A stretch of 64,000 nt of DNA. It comes from Methylococcus capsulatus (GTDB lineage Bacteria; Pseudomonadota; Gammaproteobacteria; Methylococcales; Methylococcaceae). A model generated the notes under the pieces. The model saw nothing but the letters and a program-made list of their open reading frames with translations. It had not been told where the DNA came from and did no database searches. Below are positions 51,557 through 60,850 of this stretch, one piece after another. Location: positions 2,793,513 to 2,857,512 of the forward strand of contig NZ_CP104311.1 in the NCBI RefSeq assembly GCF_036864975.1. Direction: 5' to 3'. The position numbers were made by a program, and so were the translations under genes. Within the stretch, counting starts at the first letter, position 1. The number at the start of each line of letters is the position of its first letter.

Positions 51557-52125
51557 GCAGACTCCATGGCCGGAAGCAGCACGGGAAGGAAGAACTCGGC
51601 AACCAGCAAGGGCCTTCCCCCAATCGAATAGAGCGAGCGCCGGCCCCAGACCGTCTCATCCGGTTCCAGGCCGGCACGAACCTCCGGGCGCCACTGACGG
51701 ATCCCGATCTGAGCTGTTTCCAGGCCTTGACGCCGCAAACACCGGGAGGCGAACAGGATTTCCCCCAGCGGACGATTGTCAAGGCGCGTCAGCCGGCGTC
51801 CGACACCCTTCAGGGTTTGCACCGGGAGGACGCTGCGGGCCAGAACCCAAGGCTGTTCGCCGGATCTGAGTTCGACTTCGCGCACCAGGGCATGGCGGCC
51901 GGACCGGAGTTTCAGCAGCAACACCTCGTCCGGAAACGGATGGGCGAACCCCTGGTGGATTACGCGGACATTGAAGCAGCTGCCGCAGGCGGCTTTCAAA
52001 CGCTGGGTCAGTGAGCCGCTTTCAAATACCCAGGATTCCAGGGACTGCGGCATCTCCGGGCCGCAGCCCCGATGGGCATCACGGAATTTCGGTGGGGAAG
52101 AAAAAAGTTTGCTCCTGGGATACAA
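51553..52125 (-). CDS. ubiC: Chorismate pyruvate-lyase
   Basis: Makes 4-hydroxybenzoate and pyruvate from chorismate, directly feeding UbiA. Blocks [45 protein letters not shown] match UbiC. The start is uncertain: TTG 52125 gives 190 residues and keeps the expected N-terminal region; ATG 52053 gives 166 residues, near the E. coli length, but drops residues that align with it. Confidence 0.85.
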   Translation of the reverse strand: MYPRSKLFSSPPKFRDAHRGCGPEMPQSLESWVFESGSLTQRLKAACGSCFNVRVIHQGFAHPFPDEVLLLKLRSGRHALVREVELRSGEQPWVLARSVLPVQTLKGVGRRLTRLDNRPLGEILFASRCLRRQGLETAQIGIRQWRPEVRAGLEPDETVWGRRSLYSIGGRPLLVAEFFLPVLLPAMESA

Positions 52126-52186
52126 GGCACGCGCTCGGTGGAAAAAAAAGACACCGGATTTTAGCAGACCGCACCCCCCGGTCGGC

Positions 52187-52510
52187 TTACAGGCAGCCAG
52201 GCGGTTTGGGCAGGCCGGCGATCAGGCACGCCTGCTTGAGTGGTCCCCCGGGGAACAGGCCGTGCAGATAACGGTTGTTACCTTTGGCTTCTCCCAGCTC
52301 CTTGCGGACCGCCTTCACGAACAAGCGGGCAGTCGGCAGATGATCGAACCGGCGATGGTAGTCCCGGATGAAGCGGACGATCTCCCAATGCGGATCGGTC
52401 AGACGGATACCGATCGTTTCCGCGAGACGTTCCGCCGTATCTTCGTCCCAGGACCGCGAATCCAGCAGGAAACCGTCGGGGCCGAGCGGCAAAGGCGGTT
52501 TCAAGTCCAT
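52187..52510 (-). CDS. tusE: TusE/DsrC-family sulfur carrier
   Basis: 107 residues. HWEIVRFIRDYH and NNRYLHGLFPGGPLKQACLI are family blocks. The C-terminal arm ACLIAGLPKPPGCL carries two cysteines (Cys93 and the penultimate Cys106), the pattern of DsrC proper; E. coli TusE has only the last. Last of the tusDCBE genes; receives sulfur from TusBCD for tRNA 2-thiouridine, or serves other sulfur trafficking. Confidence 0.9.
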   Translation of the reverse strand: MDLKPPLPLGPDGFLLDSRSWDEDTAERLAETIGIRLTDPHWEIVRFIRDYHRRFDHLPTARLFVKAVRKELGEAKGNNRYLHGLFPGGPLKQACLIAGLPKPPGCL

Positions 52511-52809
52511 GTCAGCGAAAGCTCGTGATGCGCTGCGAGTTCGACGAAACCGTCATAACCCACCCGGCCGAGCGACTGCAGCAGGTCGGGTGCGCACAGA
52601 CCGCGGGCGTCGAGATCCGGTCCCAGCACGCGGATGTCCAGCCGCGCCGCCGCCTCGGCCACTTCGTACGAAAACCGGCGGCCGGCCAGAGCACCATAGA
52701 CGCCGTTTTCCAGCAGGAGCACGGCGTCACCCTCCCCCGCCCGGGCGAGGCAACGGCTGAGGGCTGCGCTCTCGAAGGGCGAGGCATTGACCAGATGCAG
52801 CACGCTCAT
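52501..52809 (-). CDS. tusB: Sulfur relay protein TusB/DsrH
   Basis: 102 residues. DsrH-like fold with LLLENGVYGAL and a small cysteine set. Part of the TusBCD hexamer. It overlaps tusE by ten bases and tusC by four. Confidence 0.88.
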   Translation of the reverse strand: MSVLHLVNASPFESAALSRCLARAGEGDAVLLLENGVYGALAGRRFSYEVAEAAARLDIRVLGPDLDARGLCAPDLLQSLGRVGYDGFVELAAHHELSLTWT

Positions 52810-53174
52810 CCGCCCCCCACGGCGACATCGTGGCCGGCGATCCAGCCCGGAACCTCGCTCCGCGCCAGCAACCGTACCGGCACGACCAGCGCATCCGGCG
52901 ACAACGCGCGTTCGACGAGCGATTCGGTTTCCACCGCGACTTCGCGGACATCGTACAACTCCAGGGTTCTAATCAGCGGCCCCAACGGGCGGAGCGCACC
53001 ACCCTCGACGGAACCCGGCACCTGCAACTGCCACACACCGTCGTCGAGAAATAGGACATCCACGGGATGATCGAAGGCCGCAACCGCCAGCAACTGGTCC
53101 ACCATCTCAACATTGCGACCGCCGCAAAATGGCGGCTGCCGCACCACGAATACGAAACTCTTGGGATGACTCAT
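52806..53174 (-). CDS. tusC: Sulfur relay protein TusC/DsrF
   Basis: 122 residues from ATG 53174 (MSHPKSFVFVVRQPPF), which overlaps the tusD stop by four bases; a longer frame upstream is a shadow of tusD. VLFLDDGVWQL is the DsrF-type strand. Confidence 0.88.
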   Translation of the reverse strand: MSHPKSFVFVVRQPPFCGGRNVEMVDQLLAVAAFDHPVDVLFLDDGVWQLQVPGSVEGGALRPLGPLIRTLELYDVREVAVETESLVERALSPDALVVPVRLLARSEVPGWIAGHDVAVGGG

Positions 53175-53542
53175 CCGGCAAAGGTGAGTAGCCGGTCCGC
53201 CTTCAGGCAGGCGTCCACCCACTGGCCGAGACCTCCGATGCGAAAGCCGGGCGCAAGCGATCCTTCATCCCTTCCTTCCGTCGAAACCAGACCCCGGCGC
53301 TGGGCCGCCGAAACGCACAGGACCAGATCCAGGCCATGTTCATGCGCCAGGGTGCTCCAGCGGGCGGAGAGATCATCTTCCCCGGCGAACGATGAAACTT
53401 GTGCGTTATACACACCGTCATAGTAAAAGAACACCAGCAGGATATGGTGCCCGTTCGCCAGAGCGGCTTTGATAAACTGATATGCGCTGTTCGCCGCCTG
53501 AGCCTCGCGCGGGCTCGCATTGATCTGTATGACGAATTTCAT
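53171..53542 (-). CDS. tusD: Sulfur relay protein TusD/DsrE
   Basis: 123 residues from ATG 53542. VFFYYDGVYNA is the DsrE strand, and LVLCVSAAQRRG contains the sulfur-accepting cysteine near residue 78. The frame stays open far beyond the start, antisense to bepA, but coding character ends at this ATG. It takes sulfur from TusA and passes it to TusE. Confidence 0.9.
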   Translation of the reverse strand: MKFVIQINASPREAQAANSAYQFIKAALANGHHILLVFFYYDGVYNAQVSSFAGEDDLSARWSTLAHEHGLDLVLCVSAAQRRGLVSTEGRDEGSLAPGFRIGGLGQWVDACLKADRLLTFAG

Positions 53543-53605
53543 GATCACAGCTCCCGCCACGAACCGCTTCGATCCCCTTTCCGCTCGACCATTCCAATCG
53601 CTTTC

Positions 53606-55093
53606 ATGACACATCCCAGCCGCCCCGCCCGTCCGCCGTTTCAACTGGCAACCGCCATGCTGACAGCCGCCCTGCTGATTACCGCTTTGCCCGCGACCGG
53701 CGAACCGCTCAACCTCGAGCTGCCGGACATGGGCGATTCCACCGGCACGCTTTTCACGCCGCAGCAGGAAAAGGCGCTGGGCGAAGCCTTTTACCGCAAT
53801 CTGCACCTCCAGGTACAGATCAACGAAGATCCGGAAGTCACCGACTATATCCAGGCCCTGGGGCGGAAGCTGGTGGAAAACAGCGACACGCCGGGGCAGC
53901 CCTTTCACTTCTTCGTCGTCAACCAGCCGGTTATCAACGCATTCGCCGGTCCCGGCGGCTACATTGGCGTCAACTCGGGCCTGATCCTCACGACCGAAAG
54001 CGAAAGTGAGCTGGCATCGGTGCTCGGACACGAAATCGCGCACATCACCCAGCGCCACCTCTACGAAGCATTCCAGGCCGCCGGCCGAATGTCGCTGCCG
54101 ACTGCGGCGGCCATGCTGGCCGGTGTGCTGCTGGGCGCCGGAACCGGCTCCAGCCAGTTGGGCCAGGCCGCAGTCATCGCCGCTACGGCGGCCAGCCAGC
54201 AGATGCAGATCAATTTTACCCGAGACAACGAAGCCGAAGCCGACCGGGTGGGCATGAAAATACTTTCCGGTTCGAATTTCGACCCCCGTGCGATGCCCAC
54301 CTTCTTCGAAAGAATGCAGCAATCCACCCGCTTCTCCACCGGCCGCAGCACGCCGGAATTTCTCCTCACTCACCCGGTCACCATGTCCCGTATCGCCGAC
54401 ACCCGCGGGCGAGCCGAACAATATCCCTACAAACAGTATCCCGACTCGTTCACCTACCAGATCATCCGAGCCAAGCTGCACGTGCAGACGACCCACAACC
54501 CTCAGGAAAGCGTCAGCTATTTCACCGCGATCTCCGACGTGGGCACCCGCCAGCAGCAGGATGTAGCCCATTACGGCCTGGCCCTGGCCCTGATCGCCCA
54601 GGGCAAGATCGGCCAGGGCGGACCCATGCTCCAGGAGCTCATCCGCCGCTATCCCGAGCAGTCACAATTCTACAACGCGCTTGCCGACGCCGAGCGCGAA
54701 GCCAAGAACTATCCCGCCGCCCTCGCCACCTACGAGGAAGCCTTGAAGCGCTTTCCCGGCAACCGCGCGCTCAGCCTGAACTACGCCCAGACCCTGGTCC
54801 GGTCCGGTAAACCCGCGGAGGCGCGCAAGCGGCTGCAGGAGTACCTGCTCCGGTTCCCGGCAACGCCGGAAGTGTACGAGCTGCTAGCGCAGGCTCACTC
54901 CCAGCTCGGCAACGAAGCGGAATCCCACCGCTACTTGGCCGAAGCCTATTACGCCGACGGCCAGACCCGCAACGCCATTCTGCATCTCAAGCTCGCGCAA
55001 AGAGCACCTGGACGCGATTTTCAGACCGACTCGGCGATCGAGGAGCGCATCAAGGAACTGCAGGAGGAGCAGAGGGAAGAAAGGGAAAAATAG
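53606..55093 (+). CDS. bepA: M48 metalloprotease, BepA-like periplasmic quality-control protease
   Basis: 495 residues from ATG 53606 (E. coli BepA 487). Signal peptide about 1-34, the zinc motif HEIAH at His142-His146 followed by ITQRH, NEAEADRVGM with the third ligand Glu, and C-terminal TPR repeats (about 330-490) that contact the BAM/LPS-transport machinery in E. coli. Divergent from tusDCBE with a 63-base gap. Confidence 0.92.
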   Translation: MTHPSRPARPPFQLATAMLTAALLITALPATGEPLNLELPDMGDSTGTLFTPQQEKALGEAFYRNLHLQVQINEDPEVTDYIQALGRKLVENSDTPGQPFHFFVVNQPVINAFAGPGGYIGVNSGLILTTESESELASVLGHEIAHITQRHLYEAFQAAGRMSLPTAAAMLAGVLLGAGTGSSQLGQAAVIAATAASQQMQINFTRDNEAEADRVGMKILSGSNFDPRAMPTFFERMQQSTRFSTGRSTPEFLLTHPVTMSRIADTRGRAEQYPYKQYPDSFTYQIIRAKLHVQTTHNPQESVSYFTAISDVGTRQQQDVAHYGLALALIAQGKIGQGGPMLQELIRRYPEQSQFYNALADAEREAKNYPAALATYEEALKRFPGNRALSLNYAQTLVRSGKPAEARKRLQEYLLRFPATPEVYELLAQAHSQLGNEAESHRYLAEAYYADGQTRNAILHLKLAQRAPGRDFQTDSAIEERIKELQEEQREEREK

Positions 55094-55226
55094 ATGCTCG
55101 TGTTCGCGCCAGCCATCGAACCATCGGACGCGGCCGCGAGCTTTTCCGCCTTGACGATCGCTGGCGTCCTGCGCTCAATCATGCAGATTTTTTCATACCG
55201 CGCCCGATCCAACCGCGTCGCGGCAC

Positions 55227-55661
55227 CTAATCGTTGGGGCTGAACGATTTCAAGTCCGGCACCGTGAACTTGCCTTGCAGGGAAAGCAGTTCGGCGCGAT
55301 GGAGCCTGGCCAACTGCTCCAGGCACGCCTCACCTTTGTCCCGCAAACGCACTTGGACCTGGCGCTTGTCCCGGGGATCGACACTGCGTTCCACCAAACC
55401 CAGCTTCTCGCACCGCGTGATCAAGGCCACGACCCCGTGGTGCTTGGCCTGCAGGCGCTCGGCCAACTCTCCCACGGTGGCCCACTCGCGATCCGGAAAA
55501 CCTTTGATATGGAGCAACAACAGATATTGCAGCGGCGTGACGCCATGCCGCCGCGTCACGTTCTCGCTGAAGCGCAGGAACCGTCGCAGTTGATAGCGGA
55601 ACTGGGCCAACGCCTCGAAATCTCTTTTCGACAAGGGTTGTTCGGTTGTTTTCGTCGCCAA
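55227..55661 (-). CDS. MarR-family transcriptional regulator
   Basis: 144 residues with a central winged helix (TVGELAERLQAKHHGVVALI, then wing ERSVDPRDKRQVQV). Divergent from a small frame and an MFS/OMF/HlyD efflux operon, with an inverted repeat in between, as for EmrR and its emrAB target. The effector is unknown. Confidence 0.88.
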   Translation of the reverse strand: MATKTTEQPLSKRDFEALAQFRYQLRRFLRFSENVTRRHGVTPLQYLLLLHIKGFPDREWATVGELAERLQAKHHGVVALITRCEKLGLVERSVDPRDKRQVQVRLRDKGEACLEQLARLHRAELLSLQGKFTVPDLKSFSPND

Positions 55662-55685
55662 TCGGGATCTCCAATATTCAACTTT

Positions 55686-55702
55686 ATATCATGGCGTGAT
55701 AT
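55686..55702. promoter_or_regulatory. Probable operator of the MarR-family regulator
   Basis: Palindrome ATATCA-tggcg-TGATAT, 25 bases upstream of the marR start and 37 bases before the small frame on the other strand. Size and position fit a dimeric MarR protein repressing both directions. Confidence 0.65.
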
Positions 55703-55738
55703 CTTTCGCCTCGACACAGTTACCGCCAGGGAGAAACC

Positions 55739-55909
55739 ATGCCCCTCTATGCAGCTGCTGATGCCGTACTCCTGCGATGGCGTCGACACCGGGTCGAGCA
55801 CCCCGACCGCTATCGTAGCGCGGGGAGAAGCAATTGTCCGAATGAGCCTGAGCCGGCCACCGGCCAGGGCCGGTCTGCGGTGATCGGCGCGTCCCGCGGA
55901 TATGCGTGA
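55739..55909 (+). CDS. Possible 56-residue leader protein of the efflux operon
   Basis: ATG 55739 is preceded by AGGGAG at a good spacing, and the frame runs 56 codons to a TGA at 55907-55909, overlapping the MFS gene start (ATG 55902) by eight bases. The product begins MPLYAAADAVLLRWRRH and is basic and soluble. No homologue recognised. Translational coupling to the transporter is plausible; it may also be chance. Confidence 0.4.
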   Translation: MPLYAAADAVLLRWRRHRVEHPDRYRSAGRSNCPNEPEPATGQGRSAVIGASRGYA

Positions 55910-57503
55910 AAAGAGGTCACCGATCTTTCCCAGACGCCTGCGCGGGTGGCGGTTCATCCTCCTGAACGTTGCACTCGGCCTAGGACACATGGTGGTGCTC
56001 TTCAATGCCGGTTCCTATATCGCCCTGATGCCGCATGCCGCCGGCGACTTGGGCGGGGTTTTGCCTAGCTTTGGAACCTGGGCCCAAACCGATTTCATGA
56101 TCGCTCTGGCCCTGGCCTTCCCCATAGCCCGCTGGCTGTCGGGCCGATTCGGAGACTATCGCCTGTTCGTCGTGTCTTTCGTCGCGTATGCACTGGCCTC
56201 CTGCCTGTGCGCGCGCAGCGAAACCCTGCGGCTGTTCCTGCCGGCACGTATCCTGCTCGGCTTCGCCGGGGGCATCACGCTTCCCATCGGCCAGGCGCTG
56301 TTGCTGAAAGAATACCCGGCGCGGCTCAGATCGGTCGGACTGGCAGTCTGGGCTTTGTTCAGCCTGATGCCATTCACCATCGGTTTCCCGGTCGGCGGCT
56401 GGATCGCTGATGAATTGGGCTGGCGCTTCCTGTTTTTTCTTAATGTGCCCATCGCCCTGGCCGTCGCCGGAATCACAGGCGCTTTGCTCTACGGACGTGG
56501 ATTCGAACGCCGCCACTTCCGCTTCGACTTCGTCGGTTTCAGCTTGCTATGCGTAATCCTTGGCGGATTGCAGACGATTCTGAATCAAGGCAACGATTTC
56601 GACTGGTTCGACTCGCCCTTCCTGCGCGGCATGTTGATCCTCGTTCTGGTGGCGCTGCCCTGCTTCGTTATATGGGAACTGGGCGAGCGCCATCCGGCCC
56701 TCGAGATCCGCCTGTTCGCCCACCGCAACTTCGCTATCGGCGTGACCTGCCTCACGCTTGGCTTCCTCACCATTCAGGGGCTGCTCTCATTGTTCATCGC
56801 CCAGCTCCAACTCCTGCTGGGGTATTCATCCTGGCTCGCAGGGTTGGAGTTTCTCACCATGGTCCTGCTGGCGGCTCCCGTGACAGCCATCATGCACGAA
56901 ATCGTCAATGGCTTGGATGCGCGCCCTTTCGCCTGTGTCAACTTGCTGGGTTTCGCATTCACCCTGCACTGGATCGGTCTGTTCGATAAGCCAGCATCTT
57001 TCGATCAGATCATTTGGCCCATGCTGCTGCTGGGCTTTTTTCTGGGCTCATTCTTCACCCCCTTGACCCTGTTGACCCTGCACGGCCTGTCCAGCCGCCG
57101 GCTAGCGCGCGCGGCCGAAGAAGCCGGCCTGTTGCGCATAGCCGCAGGAGCCTTCGGCATCACGCTTGCGGGCGTGGTGCTGTTTCGGCGTACCCCTTTT
57201 CATCAACTGCTGCTGGCCGATCGTTTAGGCGGACGGCAATTCGTGTCTTTCGACGAACTGGGGCGTTTCTCCGCCCAGCTGGAGCAGGCCGGTATCTCCC
57301 CCGATGCCTTGGTGGACAAGCTGTTGGCGACCATCAAGCAGCACGCCGCGATTCTGGGTCTGAACGACGCATTTCTCCTGGCGAGCCATCTCTTCATCGG
57401 ACTGGCCGGACTCGTCTGGCTCGCCGCGCCCACCCACCGGCCTCCGACCCGCGTCGAACAGTTACAAGAACGGGGGGCGGAAGAATTGATGGAAGAACCA
57501 TGA
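55902..57503 (+). CDS. MFS drug efflux transporter, EmrB/DHA2-like (14 TM)
   Basis: 533 residues with about 14 transmembrane helices. The loop after helix 2 reads LSGRFGDYRLFV, a degenerate form of MFS motif A, and a DHA2-type PIGQALLLKEYPARLRS segment follows. Together with the following outer-membrane factor and HlyD-type adaptor it forms a complete tripartite pump. The charge content of the helices suggests lipophilic organic substrates; the substrate is unknown. Four-base overlap with the next gene. Confidence 0.88.
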   Translation: MREKRSPIFPRRLRGWRFILLNVALGLGHMVVLFNAGSYIALMPHAAGDLGGVLPSFGTWAQTDFMIALALAFPIARWLSGRFGDYRLFVVSFVAYALASCLCARSETLRLFLPARILLGFAGGITLPIGQALLLKEYPARLRSVGLAVWALFSLMPFTIGFPVGGWIADELGWRFLFFLNVPIALAVAGITGALLYGRGFERRHFRFDFVGFSLLCVILGGLQTILNQGNDFDWFDSPFLRGMLILVLVALPCFVIWELGERHPALEIRLFAHRNFAIGVTCLTLGFLTIQGLLSLFIAQLQLLLGYSSWLAGLEFLTMVLLAAPVTAIMHEIVNGLDARPFACVNLLGFAFTLHWIGLFDKPASFDQIIWPMLLLGFFLGSFFTPLTLLTLHGLSSRRLARAAEEAGLLRIAAGAFGITLAGVVLFRRTPFHQLLLADRLGGRQFVSFDELGRFSAQLEQAGISPDALVDKLLATIKQHAAILGLNDAFLLASHLFIGLAGLVWLAAPTHRPPTRVEQLQERGAEELMEEP

Positions 57504-59014
57504 GGCCACCACCCCTGGGAGGAAGACACCTGCTTCTCGCAGCCGCCGGCGGGCTTTTGTTGCTGCTTGCCGGCTGTGCCTGGATTCCCTCGGAAGGAGA
57601 ACGAGCCCAATTCACCAAGACCGTACCCATGGAGGAAACTCGGGCGGGCGCACGGGAGCAGCTGAACTTCAGCCAGCGATGGCCCCGCGAGGGATGGTGG
57701 CGTGAGTTCCGCAGTCCTGAACTGAACCGACTCATGGACTTGGCCTTGAAGGACAATCCCGGGCTCAAGGTGGCTTCGGCCCGACTGCGTCTGGCCCAGG
57801 CGCTAGTGCGTGTGGAAGGGGCGAGACTGCTGCCGTTCCTGGATGCCGAAGCCGAACTCACCGTCGAAAGAATTTCGTCCCATGGCGTCTTTGCCGCACT
57901 CAATCCCGAGGTCGCCGGAATCCGCATCATGTCGGGGATGATCAGTCCGCTGAGCTTCCGTTATGAATTCGACTTCTGGGGCAAGAATCGCGCGGCTCTG
58001 GAGGCCGCCTTGGGTGAGGCCGCAGCCGAGGAAGCCGAGCGGGCCGAGACTCGGCTGTTGCTCACCACCGCTGTCGCACGCGCCTACTTCCGGATGGTAG
58101 CGCTGAGGCAGCAACTGGATTTGACACGCGACATGGTCCAATTGCGGCGCACTCTGTCAGAACTTGCCGAGACGCGCTTCAAACTGGGGCTGGACTCCGC
58201 CGATGCCGTTAAGCAGGCCTTGGTGGAACAGGAATCCGCCAACAAGCGCGAAGCGGGAGTTCGCGACCAACTGGAATTGCAAAAGAACCTGTTGGCGCGC
58301 CTGATCGGCAGTGGTCCCGATGTGACATCGCACCTCACGACTCATCCGGTACCCATCCCGGCGAGAGTCCCGTGGCCCACGCATCTACCCTTGGAACTAC
58401 TTGCTCACCGCCCCGACCTGACTGCGGCGCTCTACCACACCGAAGCCGCGGCGCAGCGGATCAAGGAAGCCAAAGCGGTTTTTTTCCCTTCCGTCGACCT
58501 GACGGCCTTCGTGGGAACCAATGCCCTGGTGCTGACCAAAGGAGCGAATCACTTGGCGAATCTGCTGTTCTCGGGATCCAGCATCACCTACGGCGTAGCG
58601 CCGGGGGTGCGGATTCCCTGGTTTGAAGGCGGACGCCTGCGCGGTGAGTTGTCGGCTCAGCGGGCCGAATACGACCGCGCGGTGGAGCTCTACAACGACA
58701 CCCTGCTGCATGCCGTCCAGGAAGTCGCCGACAGCCTGAGCGCCTGGCGTGAGACCAGCGCCATTCGGGAGGCCCACCAACACCTGCTGGCTGCGCAACG
58801 GGAGAAACTGGCGTTCGTACAGGTACGCCTGCACAGCGGCCTGGATGACCGCCGGCCAGTGCTCGAGCAACAGCACGCCGTACTGGAACAGGAGTATGCC
58901 GCCAGGGTACTGGAGGCTGACCAATTGGTAGCCGCGGTCGATCTGGTGGAGGCATTGGGCGGCGGATACCACAATCAGATTCGGATGGAGCCGCTCGAGC
59001 AAGAGGCGCAGTAA
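57500..59014 (+). CDS. Outer-membrane efflux lipoprotein (NodT/TolC family)
   Basis: 504 residues from ATG 57500, which overlaps the MFS stop (ATGA). Signal sequence with lipobox LAGC (Cys about 27). WWREFRSPELNRLMDLALKDNPGL is the typical start of the first outer-membrane-factor repeat, and the two-repeat helical barrel follows (second repeat from about 260). It is the exit duct of the pump. Confidence 0.9.
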   Translation: MRPPPLGGRHLLLAAAGGLLLLLAGCAWIPSEGERAQFTKTVPMEETRAGAREQLNFSQRWPREGWWREFRSPELNRLMDLALKDNPGLKVASARLRLAQALVRVEGARLLPFLDAEAELTVERISSHGVFAALNPEVAGIRIMSGMISPLSFRYEFDFWGKNRAALEAALGEAAAEEAERAETRLLLTTAVARAYFRMVALRQQLDLTRDMVQLRRTLSELAETRFKLGLDSADAVKQALVEQESANKREAGVRDQLELQKNLLARLIGSGPDVTSHLTTHPVPIPARVPWPTHLPLELLAHRPDLTAALYHTEAAAQRIKEAKAVFFPSVDLTAFVGTNALVLTKGANHLANLLFSGSSITYGVAPGVRIPWFEGGRLRGELSAQRAEYDRAVELYNDTLLHAVQEVADSLSAWRETSAIREAHQHLLAAQREKLAFVQVRLHSGLDDRRPVLEQQHAVLEQEYAARVLEADQLVAAVDLVEALGGGYHNQIRMEPLEQEAQ

Positions 59015-59033
59015 CCGACAACCCCTGACGACT

Positions 59034-60260
59034 ATGGAAAAACACGCATCCATGAAGGTTCGCCCCAAAGAGATACGTGCCCGCCGCAACCGGCGTCTAC
59101 TGGCGGTGTTTCTATTGCTGCTGCTCACGGCTGCGACCTATGCCGTTTATTTTTGGCTGGACGGCCGCTTCTGGGTGACCACAGATAACGCCTTCATCGC
59201 CGGCAACCTGATCCCGGTGGAAGCCGATGCGACCGGCATCGTTACCCAGGTTCTTGTGGAGGAAAGCCAGTACGTCCGCAAGGGCGATCTGTTGGTTCGC
59301 CTCGATGAACACCGTGCCGCGGCCACACTGGGACGGGCGCAAGGCAATCTAGCGCGGGTTTTGCGCCGTGTCGCCGGCCTTTTCGCCAGGCGCCAGCAGA
59401 TGTGCCAGAGACTGGCCGCCCGTGCCGCCGATCTCGAGCGAGTCCGTCACGATCTGATCCGTTACCGGGAAGCGGTTCCCAGCGGATCAGTATCCGAACA
59501 GGTGCTGCAGAACGCCGAGGACCACCGCAGAGCCCTTGAAGCCGAGGTTCGAGAAGCGCGCGCAGAACTGTTGTCGGCCGAGGCCCAAGTGGGCGGTACC
59601 ACCCGCAGAGGTCATCCCGATGTGGAAGTGGCCAAGAACAACTTCATTGAGGCCTTTCTCGAATACAACCGCCAGCATATTGTCGCCCCTGCTACCGGCT
59701 ACGTGGCCAAACGCAAGGCGCAGGTCGGCGATCGGGTCAAACCGGGCGACCCCCTCATGACCATCGTGCCATTGGATCACCTGTGGGTCGAGGCGAATCT
59801 GCGCGAGACGGATATGCGCCGGGTGCGACCGGGCCAACGGGCGCTCATCGTCGTGGACGTTTATGGGAAAAGCCACACCCTGCACGGCAAGGTGGAAGGG
59901 TTGGTTCCCGGCACAGGCAGCGTGTTTGCCCTGCTTCCGCCGGACAACGCCACCGGCAATTTCATCCATATCGTCCAACGCGTGCCAGTGCGCATCACGC
60001 TGCAAAAGGAGGAAATTCAAGGCCGACTCATCCGACCGGGCTTATCCACGATCACCTCCATCGATGTGAGAGAACCCGGCAGTCCGCCCGATACCTCCTA
60101 CGTCGAGACCTCCGCTGCTGAATACGCGACAGACATCTTCGCCGACGAACTGACCAGGGCGGAATCGATGGCCAGGGAAATCTTGGAAGCGAACCTTCCG
60201 GAAGTCGGCCCGATCGAATCCCCCTGCCCCACCCTCGCAATTCCCGTCGCGCAGCCGTGA
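59034..60260 (+). CDS. HlyD/EmrA-type membrane fusion protein
   Basis: 408 residues. Short cytoplasmic N-terminus, one transmembrane helix (about 22-42), lipoyl half NAFIAGNLIPVEADATGIVTQV, an alpha-hairpin with long helices (about 100-190), second lipoyl half APATGYVAKRKAQVGDRV and a beta-barrel (VEANLRETDMRRVRPGQ). It links the MFS pump to the outer-membrane protein. Last gene of the operon. Confidence 0.9.
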   Translation: MEKHASMKVRPKEIRARRNRRLLAVFLLLLLTAATYAVYFWLDGRFWVTTDNAFIAGNLIPVEADATGIVTQVLVEESQYVRKGDLLVRLDEHRAAATLGRAQGNLARVLRRVAGLFARRQQMCQRLAARAADLERVRHDLIRYREAVPSGSVSEQVLQNAEDHRRALEAEVREARAELLSAEAQVGGTTRRGHPDVEVAKNNFIEAFLEYNRQHIVAPATGYVAKRKAQVGDRVKPGDPLMTIVPLDHLWVEANLRETDMRRVRPGQRALIVVDVYGKSHTLHGKVEGLVPGTGSVFALLPPDNATGNFIHIVQRVPVRITLQKEEIQGRLIRPGLSTITSIDVREPGSPPDTSYVETSAAEYATDIFADELTRAESMAREILEANLPEVGPIESPCPTLAIPVAQP

Positions 60261-60273
60261 GGTGTTCTGCGGA

Positions 60274-60610
60274 TCAGCAACGATTCCTGCCGCAATGTTC
60301 GAGGCATCCTAGCCAGTGACACGGATCACACTGGTCTTCCGGTATGGGTTCGGGTTCACCCCGCCCCCGACCCAGAATCTCCAGCCGGCCGTCCGGGTTC
60401 ACGCCACAGGCGATGATTGCCGCCATTGACACCGCCAGCCCCCTTGGGCGGACCTTCAGGTCGGTCGCATCCAGCCTCCGGTCCGGCCACACGCCGTCGA
60501 TCGGCCGGTTCAGGAACGAGCCCACCCGCTCATAGATATTCTTCTAAAGGTCCCATCGCCTGGCCCAGGTCATCGACCTTGCGCGCCGAGGCGCTGGCCG
60601 ATTCACCGGC
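60274..60610 (-). pseudogene. Decayed IS256-family (mutator) transposase fragment
   Basis: The minus strand reads KVDDLGQAMG, then, after a frame break, FLNRPIDGVWPDRRLDAT and IIACGVNPDGRLEILGRG, the catalytic-Asp region of IS256-family transposases (WLDATYxKVR, VNxDGRREVLG). The rest of the gene is missing and the frame is broken. No terminal inverted repeats seen. Confidence 0.75.
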
Positions 60611-60850
60611 GTTTGGCCATCACCGCCGAGCCGGATCATCCCAAGCTTGACCGATCAGGGACGCTATCTCACCACGGAACCGACCTTCCACCGTGTGCTG
60701 CGAGCGGAAGGCCAACTGGGTCCTCGCCGCAGCGAACGGCCCCTGCGGGCCCGGAGCAAATCCAGGGCGCTCTGCGCCAGCACACCGAACCCAGGCTACG
60801 ACTGGGACATTAATTACCTGCCGATGGCGATTCAAAGCGCGGTGATGTCA
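60611..60850 (+). pseudogene. Decayed IS3-family orfB fragment
   Basis: The plus strand reads IIPSLTDQGRYLTTEPTF and HRVLRAEGQLGPR, then DWDINYLP, matching the IS3 OrfB segment before and at the first catalytic Asp (WSWDITYLP). A gap and frame disruption lie between the blocks, and the rest of the gene is lost. It abuts the IS256-like remnant, so two elements of different families decayed at one site. Confidence 0.7.

Noticed and set aside
53543..54571. Open frame continuing upstream of tusD on the minus strand
   Set aside because: Antisense to bepA, which has an intact HEXXH protease; tusD coding character begins at ATG 53542.
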